Shown: in pieces, positions 8,063-15,206 of the stretch
How positions within the stretch are numbered: the first letter of the stretch is position 1
Layout: each line of letters starts with the position of its first letter
From: Lachnospiraceae bacterium XBB1006
Lineage (GTDB): Bacteria > Bacillota > Clostridia > Lachnospirales > Lachnospiraceae
Direction: 5' to 3'
DNA: 64,000 bases
Assembly: GCA_900115795.1 (NCBI GenBank)
Contig: FOXT01000009.1
Span: 62,001 to 126,000, forward strand
Translations under genes and position numbers: made by a program
The notes under the pieces: model-generated
The model's database searches: none
Told to the model about the DNA's origin: nothing
What the model saw: the letters and a program-made list of their open reading frames with translations, nothing else

Positions 8063-8302
8063 TTGCATTTCCTACACACCATTATGGAATTGAACGAGCT
8101 TAATGTCACCACGCGGGATTATTTTACGATTACTGTGCACGTTCGGTTAGAGGCAAAAGAGATTGAAGAGGTTTCAAAAACTGCATTAAAAAAAATTAAC
8201 TCTGAGGTAGTTGTCGAAGTCCCTAAAGAAAAATACGACGAATACAAAGAAATGCTCTACAGCCATGGATTACCCGAGACGGCGAAGGTGGTGGCGTATT
8301 AA
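8063..8302 (+). pseudogene. C-terminal remnant of a BspA-like leucine-rich-repeat protein
   Basis: The last 55 or so codons (from about VRLEAKEIEEVSKTALKKIN onward, ending TAKVVAY) match the C-terminus of the intact gene that ends at 9609 nearly residue for residue. The first 20 codons come from the IS66 end and have no similarity, and there is no ribosome binding site at 8063. The IS-like element probably removed the 5' part of a second copy. The common PKEKYDEYKEMLY segment is the usual end of the final LRR_5 repeat in Lachnospiraceae surface proteins. Confidence 0.7.
8204..8302 (+). repeat. 99-bp direct repeat, copy 1 (second copy 9511-9609)
   Basis: This block starting GAGGTAGTTGTCGAAGTCCC and ending at the stop codon is repeated at 9511-9609 with only scattered, mostly silent, differences. 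The two copies are 1.2 kb apart in the same orientation and could recombine to delete the genes between them. Confidence 0.85.
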
Positions 8303-8346
8303 TCTGCCAAAGCGTCATTCGTGAAGGTGGCCTTAAAAGCACATAG

Positions 8347-8374
8347 CTTCCGCGCCTATTAACCGGCGTGGAAG
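8347..8374 (+). terminator. Rho-independent terminator
   Basis: CTTCCGCGCC-TATTAACC-GGCGTGGAAG pairs over about 9 bp with one bulge and is followed by TTTTTTCTGTTTTT. It closes the remnant LRR gene's old transcription unit. Confidence 0.8.
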
Positions 8375-8422
8375 TTTTTTCTGTTTTTAATAAATGAAGC
8401 AAAGGAATAGTTCGAATATAGG

Positions 8423-8451
8423 TTGATTGTGTGAAAAAAACATGATAAAAT
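8423..8451 (+). promoter_or_regulatory. Sigma-A promoter
   Basis: TTGATT (8423-8428), 17 bp, TAAAAT (8446-8451), ending 44 bp before the ATG at 8496. Good match to consensus. Confidence 0.55.
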
Positions 8452-8495
8452 AATACTATCTTTGCTTGATAAAAAACTATTATGGGGAGTAAAAC

Positions 8496-8717
8496 ATGAA
8501 GTCATGGAAAAGATTGACGACGGCAGCACTTGCAGTAGCTGTTGCAATGTCCGGGTTAGGAATATCCGGAAATGTATGGATGGGAAAACAGGCGCAAGCC
8601 AAAGAAAGAACCGAAATGGTGTATGAAGGGGAGGGTTACAAGGTTACCTATTCGGTGGAAGGCAAATGGGAGGATGGCTACAATGGAAATGTTACCATCC
8701 CAACGGTGGAAAGTTGA
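8496..8717 (+). pseudogene. Truncated secreted protein with the start of a CBM2-like module
   Basis: 73 codons. A signal peptide (MKSWKRLTTAALAVAVAMSG, cleavage near AQA, residue 34) is followed by EGYKVTYSVEGKWEDGYNGN and VTI, which is how a family-2 carbohydrate-binding module begins (xYxVxxxWxxGxxxxVxI). The frame then stops after PTVES, so only about 25 of some 100 residues of the module are present. It has a good promoter and GGGGAG site, so the exported stub may still be made. Most likely the remnant of a cellulase or adhesin gene, cut where the next gene begins. Confidence 0.55.
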
Positions 8718-8769
8718 GTACAGTATGCTCAAATCTCGACGAAGACAAGATTTATAGTATGGTGAAGAG

Positions 8770-9609
8770 ATGGAAAAAATAAAAATTTTAGATAAACGAA
8801 CAGCCAGTGTTTTGGGCGTATTTTTGATATGCATAATTGCAAGTCTTGTTTTTGAAAAAGTATTTGTTGTAAAAGGCGTAGATGTGGCGAATATTCGTTG
8901 GAGTTACAATAAGCTAACGGGGACATTGCGATTTGAGACCACAAGGAAAAGCAATGGTAAAATGTACGATTATGGCTCGGGTTGCGACGAGTATAATCAA
9001 GATGCACCCTGGTGGAAATACAAGGAAACATGTAAACATGTGGCATTTGGAACTGGGATAACGCATATTGGATGGTCGACTTGTGAAAATTTTGGAAAAT
9101 TAACGAGTGTTTCTTTTTCTGAAGATTTGCAAGAAATTGGCTATAGTGCATTTAGCAGATGCAGATTACTGGAGACATTACGGTGTCCTCGTAAATTACG
9201 ACTAATTGGTGTTGCTTCGTTTGATGAAAGTGGATTGGTTAATGTGGAATTAAACGAGGGTTTAAAAGAAATCGATGCCTGGGCGTTTAATGAAACTGAA
9301 ATCGAGGAAATTCTAATCCCACAATCGGTTGAAAAGATAGAGAAGGGAGCTTTTGGAAATTGTGAATACTTGAAAAAGATTACATTACCAAAAGGAATTA
9401 ACTATTTAGGGACAGGAGTGTTTTATGAATCATATGGGATAGAAAAAATCCGTATTGAATCGAAGAAAATTACAGAGGTAGAGAAAGATGCTTTTAAAGA
9501 AATCAACCCGGAGGTAGTTGTCGAAGTCCCCAAAGAAAAATATGACGAATACAAGGAAATGCTCTACACCCATGGAATACCGGAGACGGCGAAGGTGGTT
9601 GCTTACTAA
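8770..9609 (+). CDS. BspA-like leucine-rich-repeat (LRR_5) surface or secreted protein
   Basis: 279 residues. An N-terminal hydrophobic helix (TASVLGVFLICIIASLVFEK, about 11-30) is a signal anchor or uncleaved signal. From about residue 95 there are five or so LRR_5 repeats of the BspA/Treponema type: GITHIGWSTCENFGKLTSV, LQEIGYSAFSRC, LRLIGVASFDESG, LKEIDAWAFNETEIEEI, VEKIEKGAFGNCEYLKKI. The C-terminus ends in the VPKEKYDEYK tail that closes such repeat blocks. These proteins mediate adhesion or host contact in some species; here the role is unknown. The ribosome site (GTGAAGAG) is weak. It follows the truncated CBM-like stub by 52 bp and may be co-transcribed with it. Confidence 0.8.
   Translation: MEKIKILDKRTASVLGVFLICIIASLVFEKVFVVKGVDVANIRWSYNKLTGTLRFETTRKSNGKMYDYGSGCDEYNQDAPWWKYKETCKHVAFGTGITHIGWSTCENFGKLTSVSFSEDLQEIGYSAFSRCRLLETLRCPRKLRLIGVASFDESGLVNVELNEGLKEIDAWAFNETEIEEILIPQSVEKIEKGAFGNCEYLKKITLPKGINYLGTGVFYESYGIEKIRIESKKITEVEKDAFKEINPEVVVEVPKEKYDEYKEMLYTHGIPETAKVVAY
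9511..9609 (+). repeat. 99-bp direct repeat, copy 2 (first copy 8204-8302)
   Basis: The 3' end of the intact LRR gene. It pairs with the remnant upstream and marks a duplication or a past second copy of the gene. Confidence 0.85.
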
Positions 9610-9718
9610 TGAAGAATTTCACTGGTGGCAAAATGGCATCAATAATTCCGAAAAAAGAAAATACGGCATGAAAAATGGTGGAAATATCGTGAGATGAGCC
9701 ACAAGAGATAAAGTATTA

Positions 9719-9746
9719 CGCAATCCTTGAGAAATCCGGGGTTGCG
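9719..9746 (+). terminator. Rho-independent terminator
   Basis: CGCAATCC-TTGAGAAATCCG-GGGTTGCG (8 bp with one G-T pair) followed by GTTTTTT. Confidence 0.75.
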
Positions 9747-9852
9747 GTTTTTTACATTAAAATTTTATCGTAAAACAATAAAATATGATTGACATACGAG
9801 AAATGAAGATGTAAAATGATCATACAAGGAAAGGGAACGGAGGTACTTGAAT

Positions 9853-10332
9853 ATGAAACAGAAACATTTAGCTAACTGGTTGAAGATTATGATTATCGGT
9901 GTCGGAATTTGCGCGATTTTGGTATATACCGTGGTTCTTCCGGTGTGCGGGCAGGCAGTGGTGGATGAATACCCGGAGTTCGCTAATCGATTTAGACCGT
10001 GGATGATTTTTTTGTGCAGTACAGGGGTGCTCTTTTTTACAGCGTTAGTGTGTTGTTTTCGCATCGCCATAAACATTGGGAAGGATCGTTCCTTTAGTTT
10101 GAAAAATGCGAAATTACTCCAGTGGATTTCAAACATGGCAATCGGCGATACGGCCTATTTCTTTGCCGGAAATTTCGTGATGTTGGCATTGAATCTTAGT
10201 CACCCGGGGGTAATGTTAGCATCGCTGATGGTGGATGTTGTTGGAATTGCAATTGGTGTGGCAACTGCGGCTTTATCCCATCTTGTATATAAAGCTGCGG
10301 AGATGAAAGAAGAGAACGACTACACGATTTAA
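9853..10332 (+). CDS. DUF2975 family membrane protein
   Basis: 159 residues with four predicted transmembrane helices (about 10-32, 54-75, 98-118 and 126-150). The INIGKDRSFSLKNAKLLQWI stretch between helices 2 and 3 is the recognisable DUF2975 signature. Function unknown. I place the start at ATG 9853 (GGAGG 9 nt upstream) and not at the in-frame TTG at 9847, which would leave only 3 nt of spacing. A YozG-type XRE gene follows after 13 bp; DUF2975 and such small XRE regulators form a conserved pair in Firmicutes, so the regulator probably controls this small operon. Confidence 0.82.
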   Translation: MKQKHLANWLKIMIIGVGICAILVYTVVLPVCGQAVVDEYPEFANRFRPWMIFLCSTGVLFFTALVCCFRIAINIGKDRSFSLKNAKLLQWISNMAIGDTAYFFAGNFVMLALNLSHPGVMLASLMVDVVGIAIGVATAALSHLVYKAAEMKEENDYTI

Positions 10333-10345
10333 GGAGTTGCGATAC

Positions 10346-10582
10346 ATGGAAGGAAAGATTATTTTTAACATTGATGTAATGTTGGCGAAGCGGAAAATGA
10401 GTGTAACGGAGTTGGCAGAAAAAGTTGGGATTACGATAGCAAACATGTCGATTTTGAAGACGGGAAAGGCAAAGGCGATTAAGGTGTCAACCTTATTGAA
10501 ACTATGTGAAGCGTTAGAGTGTCAGCCGGGGGATTTGTTGGAATATCAGCCAGGCAATGAGAAGACAGAGGAAGGAGGATGA
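10346..10582 (+). CDS. XRE family (YozG-like) helix-turn-helix regulator
   Basis: 78 residues, one Cro/C1-type domain: MLAKRKMSVTELAEKVGITI, ANMSILKTGKAKAIKV, LLKLCEALECQPGDLLEY. This is the compact YozG/YdaS-type single-domain regulator with the CQPGDLLEY ending. Start chosen at ATG 10346 with AAGGAG 9 nt upstream; the in-frame TTG at 10337 overlaps that site. It pairs with the DUF2975 gene in front of it. DNA target unknown. Confidence 0.88.
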   Translation: MEGKIIFNIDVMLAKRKMSVTELAEKVGITIANMSILKTGKAKAIKVSTLLKLCEALECQPGDLLEYQPGNEKTEEGG

Positions 10583-10654
10583 GCGGGGGGAGAAAACGTT
10601 GGGAATGATGCAGTCTGAGAACACGATGGTTTGGATGTGGAGGTAATAGACAAC

Positions 10655-11530
10655 ATGAAATTTTTGATTTTAGGTGCCAGTGGTCTGGTTGGATACGAAG
10701 TGAAAAGGCAGTTGGAAGAAGCAGGACACGAGGTGCGAGGTACGTACTGTAAGGACAATGGGCGTTTTACAGGCGACCCATCTTTTACACGATTTGAGGT
10801 GGGGAATCTGCAAAGGATGGATGCGTTGCTAAAGGAATTCGCACCGGGGGTGATTGTTTCAGCACTTCGCGGTGATTTTGATTTACAAATGCGCACCCAT
10901 GAGCAAGTGATGGAGTATTGTAAAAAAGATTGCACCAGAAAAATCATTTTCATCTCCACATTAAATGTTTTTGACAATGATTTAAGCAGGATACATGTAG
11001 AGTCTGAGGAGACGAATCCGGAAAGCGATTACGGTATTTATAAGGCAAAATGCGAGAAGCTGTTTTTGGATAATTTGGAAAAACGCCAGGTTATTATTCT
11101 TCGAATTCCGTCTGTCTGGAGTAGGAATTGCCGGCGGGTGCAGGAACTACAAGAAGCATCAGATAAGAAAAAGACCATCAAGGTGTGGACACCACTCATC
11201 CACAACTATACAACGCCTGAAAAAATCGGTGATGCGATTCGTTATATTGTAGATAAAAAATTAGATGGAATATTCCATGTGGGCTCGGAAGAATCTTTGG
11301 ATTATACAGAATTCTATCGCTGTGTAGTGCAACGATTAGGCATTTCAGAGGGAGTGCTCGCGGTGGAGGAATTGTCACCTAATCGGATATATTATCAATG
11401 CCTGGCTTCGGAGAGAGAGGAGTTTGCGGCGATGAATGCCTATGGTATTGAGGATATCCTTACGGAAATTAGTGACCAGATTATTGGCGGAGCAGATAGA
11501 CCAACGGCAATCGAAATGGATACATTTTAG
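10655..11530 (+). CDS. NAD(P)-dependent sugar-nucleotide epimerase/reductase (extended SDR, RmlD-like)
   Basis: 291 residues. The Rossmann nucleotide-binding loop GASGLVGYEV (about residues 8-17) opens the protein. The SDR catalytic Tyr-x-x-x-Lys is seen as YGIYKAK (about residues 128-134), with the preceding Ser/Thr in FISTLNVF. The fold family includes dTDP-4-dehydrorhamnose reductases and epimerases; there are no sugar-pathway genes next to it, so the substrate is open. The start is set at ATG 10655 (GGAGG 11 nt upstream) and not at the TTG at 10631. Confidence 0.8.
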   Translation: MKFLILGASGLVGYEVKRQLEEAGHEVRGTYCKDNGRFTGDPSFTRFEVGNLQRMDALLKEFAPGVIVSALRGDFDLQMRTHEQVMEYCKKDCTRKIIFISTLNVFDNDLSRIHVESEETNPESDYGIYKAKCEKLFLDNLEKRQVIILRIPSVWSRNCRRVQELQEASDKKKTIKVWTPLIHNYTTPEKIGDAIRYIVDKKLDGIFHVGSEESLDYTEFYRCVVQRLGISEGVLAVEELSPNRIYYQCLASEREEFAAMNAYGIEDILTEISDQIIGGADRPTAIEMDTF

Positions 11531-11532
11531 AA

Positions 11533-11742
11533 GTGAACGGCAAGGCGCACTGCATTGCCTATTGGGATAAAAGTCGGGATGATATGGACGGCTACGCGGA
11601 GTTTTTAACCGCAATTGTCCAACGGTTAATGGGTAAATTAGTCTTGTATGAATATCTTAAAAAGAACAGAGAAAGGAAAGATTGGTGTCAGTTTTTTGGC
11701 AACGAAATCATTTTTGATAAGGAGACGCTATGCATTTTGTAG
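11533..11742 (+). CDS. Small hypothetical ORF (69 aa) before the radical SAM gene
   Basis: A GTG-initiated frame that fills the gap between the reductase and the radical SAM gene, overlapping the latter by 13 bp. It encodes AHCIAYWDKSRDDMDGYAEF and a helical remainder ending DKETLCIL. There is no clear ribosome binding site, so it could be a remnant or read by coupling to the upstream stop codon. No family recognised. Confidence 0.3.
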   Translation: MNGKAHCIAYWDKSRDDMDGYAEFLTAIVQRLMGKLVLYEYLKKNRERKDWCQFFGNEIIFDKETLCIL

Positions 11743-12599
11743 AGGCAAAGTCCCTGCTTACGAAGTGGGGCGGCATGAATATATACCGAGGATGTGCTCA
11801 TGGGTGCGTGTATTGTGATTCGCGAAGCGATTGCTATCAGTTTACGCACCCGTTTGAGGATATTGAGGTAAAAGAAAATGCTCCGGAATTGTTGGAAAAA
11901 ATTCTGAAAAGCAAGCGGAAGAAATGTATGATCGGTTCCGGGTCCATGTGCGACCCCTACCAGTCATGCGAAAAAGAGCTTCAGCTTACGCGGAAATGTC
12001 TTAAGCTTCTTGACCAATACGAGTTCGGTGCAGCAGTGATTACCAAGTCGGATTTGGTGCTGCGTGATATGGATCTTTTTTGCAGCATCCATGAGAAAGC
12101 GAAGGCAGTTGTGCAGATGACACTCACGATTGCAGATGAGGAATTAAGTAAAAAACTTGAGCCGGGCGTCTGCAACACCAAGCGACGCTACGAAGTACTG
12201 AAGGAGTTTCAGAAAAATAGGATTCCGACGGTGGTGTGGATGAGTCCTTTTTTACCTTATCTTACGGATTCAAGAGAAAATGTGGAAACGATTATGGAGT
12301 ATTGCTTTGATGCCGGCGTAAAAGGCATCATCAATTACGGAATCGGCATGACACTGCGCGCAGGTGACCGGGAGTATTATTACCAGGCACTTGATAAGCA
12401 TTTCCCGGGGTTATCCCGGAAGTATCAGGAAAAATTCGGGTATAGCTATGAGATTAACAGCGAGCACAATGCGGAATTGATGCGAATGTTTCATGAGCAG
12501 TGCGAGAAACGCGGCGTATTGCATACGCCGGAGGACTGCTTCCGTTATATGCAAAAGATGCCGGAGCGGTATGAACAGATGACATTGGATTTGGATTGA
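11730..12599 (+). CDS. SPL-type radical SAM protein
   Basis: 289 residues. The radical SAM cluster motif is YRGCAHGCVYC (C-x3-C-x2-C, about residues 21-29), preceded by NIYRG, as in the spore-photoproduct-lyase/Rv2578c subgroup. IGSGSMCDPYQSCEKELQLT follows near 71-90, typical of this subgroup. Radical SAM enzymes cleave S-adenosylmethionine with a 4Fe-4S cluster; the reaction here is unknown, since most members of this group lack the DNA-lesion-specific Cys of true SplB and are uncharacterised. AAGGAG (with GATAAGGAGACGCT) precedes the ATG. Complete length for the subgroup. Confidence 0.85.
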   Translation: MHFVEAKSLLTKWGGMNIYRGCAHGCVYCDSRSDCYQFTHPFEDIEVKENAPELLEKILKSKRKKCMIGSGSMCDPYQSCEKELQLTRKCLKLLDQYEFGAAVITKSDLVLRDMDLFCSIHEKAKAVVQMTLTIADEELSKKLEPGVCNTKRRYEVLKEFQKNRIPTVVWMSPFLPYLTDSRENVETIMEYCFDAGVKGIINYGIGMTLRAGDREYYYQALDKHFPGLSRKYQEKFGYSYEINSEHNAELMRMFHEQCEKRGVLHTPEDCFRYMQKMPERYEQMTLDLD

Positions 12600-12711
12600 A
12601 GAGAACCGTTCTAGTTACCGCCTGCAGAAAAAGTTTGGCTTCCGGGAATTTGGAACCGAGCAGTTTGATGGGGTGGAACTGTGTGTGACGGTTTTGGAAA
12701 TAAAAAGTTAA
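12595..12711 (+). pseudogene. C-terminal remnant of a GNAT acetyltransferase
   Basis: A frame from about 12595 to TAA at 12709-12711 reads EENRSSYRLQKKFGFREFGT, then DGVELCVTVLEIKS. NRxSYRLxxKFGFRE is the end of the GNAT acetyl-CoA fold, with the usual final strands. The start and the core of the gene are missing, replaced by the radical SAM gene that ends at 12599. Confidence 0.65.
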
Positions 12712-12747
12712 GGGAGAAAGACCAAAACAAGAAAGGAATGATAATAA

Positions 12748-13338
12748 ATGAAAGTATATCATATGAGCGAGAACATTCAGACGGGTCAGTCATTTACAAC
12801 AGATTACAAGCATTATGGGGCGTTGGTAGAACCTTTTGTTAAGGCAATGAAGCACAGCTTTGAAATGTTTTATGGGTTGATTCTGAGTGCGGAATATAGC
12901 GGAAGCGTGCTTGCACAATACAATTTAAAAGGGATGCCAACGCATGAGATAAAATGGGCAACAGAGGGAATTTTTGAGTATGTGAGACGAAATGAATTTC
13001 CGGATGCGCCAAGCAGAATGAAGGCAAATTATTTCTTTAAAAATATAGAAGAATGTCAGAAATTATATGACGAGGACTGGGAAAATGCAACTCCGGAAGA
13101 AAAGCAGAAAATCAAGTTGTATGAGGTAGAGCTGACCGGGAAGTATCTGGAATGTGATATGTGTTTGTTTGACGAGGCATTCGAGATTATGTGGGAATTT
13201 GAAAGCCCTATGCAGATGATGAATGTGATGAATCTGGCGCGTAAGTATTACCGCGGGGAGCAGAGTGAGCATTCCGTGATGGAAATTATCAGCGAAGAAG
13301 CAGCTGTTGTGGGAAAAGAAATAGATTTAAAAAAGTAG
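12748..13338 (+). CDS. DUF2441-like protein
   Basis: 196 residues, no signal or membrane segment. The pattern HEIKWATEGIFEYVRRNEFP, then DAPSRMKANYFFKNIEECQK and DMCLFDEAFEIMWEFE, is the one I associate with DUF2441 proteins. The N-terminus KVYHMSENIQTGQSF also fits. Function unknown. The gene starts a run of four closely spaced genes (DUF2441, GNAT, NUDIX) of the kind found scattered in Firmicutes genomes. AAAGGA lies 10 nt before the ATG. Confidence 0.65.
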   Translation: MKVYHMSENIQTGQSFTTDYKHYGALVEPFVKAMKHSFEMFYGLILSAEYSGSVLAQYNLKGMPTHEIKWATEGIFEYVRRNEFPDAPSRMKANYFFKNIEECQKLYDEDWENATPEEKQKIKLYEVELTGKYLECDMCLFDEAFEIMWEFESPMQMMNVMNLARKYYRGEQSEHSVMEIISEEAAVVGKEIDLKK

Positions 13339-13350
13339 AGGAGATTTTGT

Positions 13351-13791
13351 ATGATGTTACATTTAGAAGCAGTGAACCCGGATAATTGGAGAGTAGATTT
13401 GAGTGTGCGGGAGGATCAGAAGAAGTTTGTCGATGATACTACCGGAATCCTTGCGCGAGCGTTTGCATATAGAGAATGTGGAAGCAGGGCATTTTTTATT
13501 TATGATGAGGAAGTGCCGGTTGGTATGGCGATGTATTATGATATTGAGGCGTGGCAAGCGTATGACTTCAGTCACTTTTTCATTGATCAAAGATATCAGG
13601 GGAAAGGGCTTGGATACGAGGCGGCAGCGCTGGTTCTTCAAGAGATGGAGAAGGATGGCAGATTCGACAGAGTTGTTCTTTGCTATATAGAGGGAAACGA
13701 TGCAGCTCGGAACCTCTATAAAAAACTGGGGTTTGTACATACCGGTGAGGTGGACGAGGACGAGATTATTATGGAAAAGAAATTGCGGTAG
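13351..13791 (+). CDS. GNAT family N-acetyltransferase (PaiA/spermidine-acetyltransferase-like)
   Basis: 146 residues. Motif A is FIDQRYQGKGLGYEAAALVL (about 75-94) and motif B is EGNDAARNLYKKLGFVHTGE (about 116-135), close to the diamine and spermidine acetyltransferase group (BltD/PaiA). Polyamine acetylation is a guess from that likeness. GAGGAG is 7 nt before the first ATG; two ATGs in a row leave the exact start uncertain by one codon. Confidence 0.85.
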   Translation: MMLHLEAVNPDNWRVDLSVREDQKKFVDDTTGILARAFAYRECGSRAFFIYDEEVPVGMAMYYDIEAWQAYDFSHFFIDQRYQGKGLGYEAAALVLQEMEKDGRFDRVVLCYIEGNDAARNLYKKLGFVHTGEVDEDEIIMEKKLR

Positions 13792-13832
13792 GAGAAAAAT
13801 AAGATGAGAAAGGACAAAGCGGAAAAAGGAAA

Positions 13833-14318
13833 ATGAATAAGGACATGACAGTGCCATGCGGCGAGGGCGTAATCAACCTGCGTGTCGGTGCAATTATTAT
13901 GAAAGAGGGAAAAATCCTGATGGCCGGCAGCCATAATCATCCGGACTATCTGTATACCGTTGGAGGACGAATTCAGTTCGGAGAAACTGCTGAGGAAGCA
14001 GTAGTGCGGGAGGTGTATGAGGAAACCGGTGTAAAAATGGAAATTGACAGACTGGGGTTTGTCGAGGAAGGCTATTTTTACGGGGATTCCGAACCATATT
14101 TGGGCAAGGAGATTTACGAGATTGTCTTTTTCTTTTATATGAAGGTGCCCAAGGATTTTGAATTAAAAAGCGAAACCTTTATGGAGGGTGATAAAGAGGA
14201 GTTTTTACGTTGGATTTCGCCGGATATAGAGATGAAATATTATCCGGAATTTTTCCGGACAGAGTTGTTGCATCCAAGCGATGGGGTAAAACATATGGTG
14301 ACGGATGAACGAAAATAG
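13833..14318 (+). CDS. NUDIX hydrolase
   Basis: 161 residues. The NUDIX box is complete: GGRIQFGETAEEAVVREVYE followed by ETGV (G-x5-E-x7-REVxEETGV, about residues 46-69), which binds the metal and cleaves nucleoside-diphosphate-linked compounds. The rest is of ordinary length. Substrate not predictable; sanitation of oxidised nucleotides or hydrolysis of a nucleotide sugar are the usual options. It is the last gene before the repeat array at 14.33 kb. AAAGG precedes the ATG by 3-6 nt. Confidence 0.88.
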   Translation: MNKDMTVPCGEGVINLRVGAIIMKEGKILMAGSHNHPDYLYTVGGRIQFGETAEEAVVREVYEETGVKMEIDRLGFVEEGYFYGDSEPYLGKEIYEIVFFFYMKVPKDFELKSETFMEGDKEEFLRWISPDIEMKYYPEFFRTELLHPSDGVKHMVTDERK

Positions 14319-14541
14319 AAATGAACAAAATTTACACCTAATATATTCAATAGCAAGATATTGGCGGTACGAAAAATCATGACAGAAAAATAACCTACCC
14401 CCTACACGGAAAAATTAGCAAATAGGTGGTGCGTTTTCGGCATTTTAAGCTCATTTTAATCTAATAGATGGTAGACTGGGAACATTTTTAGGAAAGAAAT
14501 CCATAATTTGTACACCCTCCAGTCGTCTTTTTGGTTTTATA

Positions 14542-14570
14542 GGGGTAGTTGTTAAGAAAAGTATATAAGT
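14542..14570 (+). repeat. 29-bp exact direct repeat inside array A, copy 1
   Basis: GGGGTAGTTGTTAAGAAAAG followed by TATATAAGT, repeated identically at 14605-14633, exactly 63 bp downstream. It contains the minus-oriented array motif plus 19 bp of conserved flank, so two array units here are recent copies. Confidence 0.9.
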
Positions 14571-14604
14571 TTGTTACCGCTTGAAATGATATGTTTGCAA
14601 ACAG

Positions 14605-14633
14605 GGGGTAGTTGTTAAGAAAAGTATATAAGT
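14605..14633 (+). repeat. 29-bp exact direct repeat inside array A, copy 2
   Basis: Identical to 14542-14570 over 29 bp; the 63-bp offset equals two motif steps. Confidence 0.9.
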
Positions 14634-14737
14634 CTGTCACCCCCTTGGAAGTGATTTTGGTGAATAGAGGTGTACAGAAAGTATCCTATGCATATTGCAA
14701 CACTGAAATAGTACGCAAATGTAAAATAGTATAATAA

Positions 14738-14776
14738 AAAGCTCCCGCAGGCGGATAATCCGCTGGTGGGAGCTTT
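14738..14776 (-). terminator. Rho-independent terminator of the TSCPD gene
   Basis: AAAGCTCCC (14738-14746) pairs with GGGAGCTTT (14768-14776), with an inner GCGG/CCGC stem. Read on the minus strand it is followed by TTATTAT, so it serves the gene that ends at 14790. Confidence 0.75.
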
Positions 14777-14789
14777 GTGTACTCTGTGA

Positions 14790-15041
14790 TTACGCACCAA
14801 GTGCCTGCTTGCAGGCACGACTTAGCTGGTCTCCGCAGCTAGTGGCTTTTCCACCACAGGTATTGCCGGAAAGAAGTTCCATAACTTCTTCGGCTTTTTT
14901 GCCTTCTACAAGCTTGCCAATGGCCTTTAAATTGCCGTCGCAACCACCGGTAAATACCACATTATGAAGGACACCGTCTTCCATATCAAAATCAATTTGT
15001 CTTGAGCAGGTGCCGGATGTTGTATAAGTAAAATGTTCCAT
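14790..15041 (-). CDS. TSCPD domain-containing protein
   Basis: 83 residues: EHFTYTTSGTCSRQIDFDME, then GGCDGNLKAIGKLVEGK and GNTCGGKATSCGDQLSRACK. The invariant TSGTCS, GGC-GN and CGxxxTSCxDQL motifs define the small TSCPD family (also found as the C-terminal module of some ribonucleotide reductases), where the conserved Cys residues probably bind metal. Function unresolved. AGGAGG is 10 nt before the ATG, and TGATATACT on the minus strand near 15100 may be its extended -10 box. It is divergent from secA. Confidence 0.88.
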   Translation of the reverse strand: MEHFTYTTSGTCSRQIDFDMEDGVLHNVVFTGGCDGNLKAIGKLVEGKKAEEVMELLSGNTCGGKATSCGDQLSRACKQALGA

Positions 15042-15144
15042 GATTTGTGTACCCTCCTGAAAGAATATTCTTTATTTTTATTTACACTCCACGCTAGTAT
15101 ATCATAGAAAATACATATTTTCCACAAAGATTTGTTAATTTTAG

Positions 15145-15173
15145 TTGTCCAAAATCACGGAAGGTGGTACAAT
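15145..15173 (+). promoter_or_regulatory. secA promoter
   Basis: TTGTCC (15145-15150), 17 bp, TACAAT (15168-15173), 33 bp before the secA ATG. Confidence 0.55.
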
Positions 15174-15206
15174 ACTGTTATTGTAGCGAAGTTAGGAGAA
15201 TGGCAA

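Larger units (their letters stand above)
14331..14680. repeat. Array A: phased, alternately inverted TACCGCTAA-like motifs
   Basis: This gene-free stretch between two converging genes carries a degenerate ~10-bp motif (consensus about cTACCgcTAA) in alternating orientation. Motif centres, with sign for orientation: 14335+, 14367-, 14398+, 14429-, 14471-, 14513+, 14545-, 14577+, 14608-, 14640+, 14672-. Steps are 31 or 32 bp, except two steps of 42 bp around 14471. All steps are near multiples of 10.5 bp, so the motifs would lie on one face of the helix. Adjacent +/- pairs can also form hairpins. A second array is at 50.77-51.12 kb. Confidence 0.75.

Noticed and set aside
8063-8125. N-terminal part of the 79-codon frame as a real start
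   Set aside because: These codons derive from the end of the IS66 fragment and its leader; no ribosome site is present.
14331-14680. CRISPR array
   Set aside because: The regular spacing suggested it, but the constant part is only about 10 bp, alternates in orientation and there are no cas genes.
15132-15206. N-terminal extension of secA
   Set aside because: It would begin upstream of the -35/-10 boxes at 15145-15173, so it cannot be translated from that transcript.
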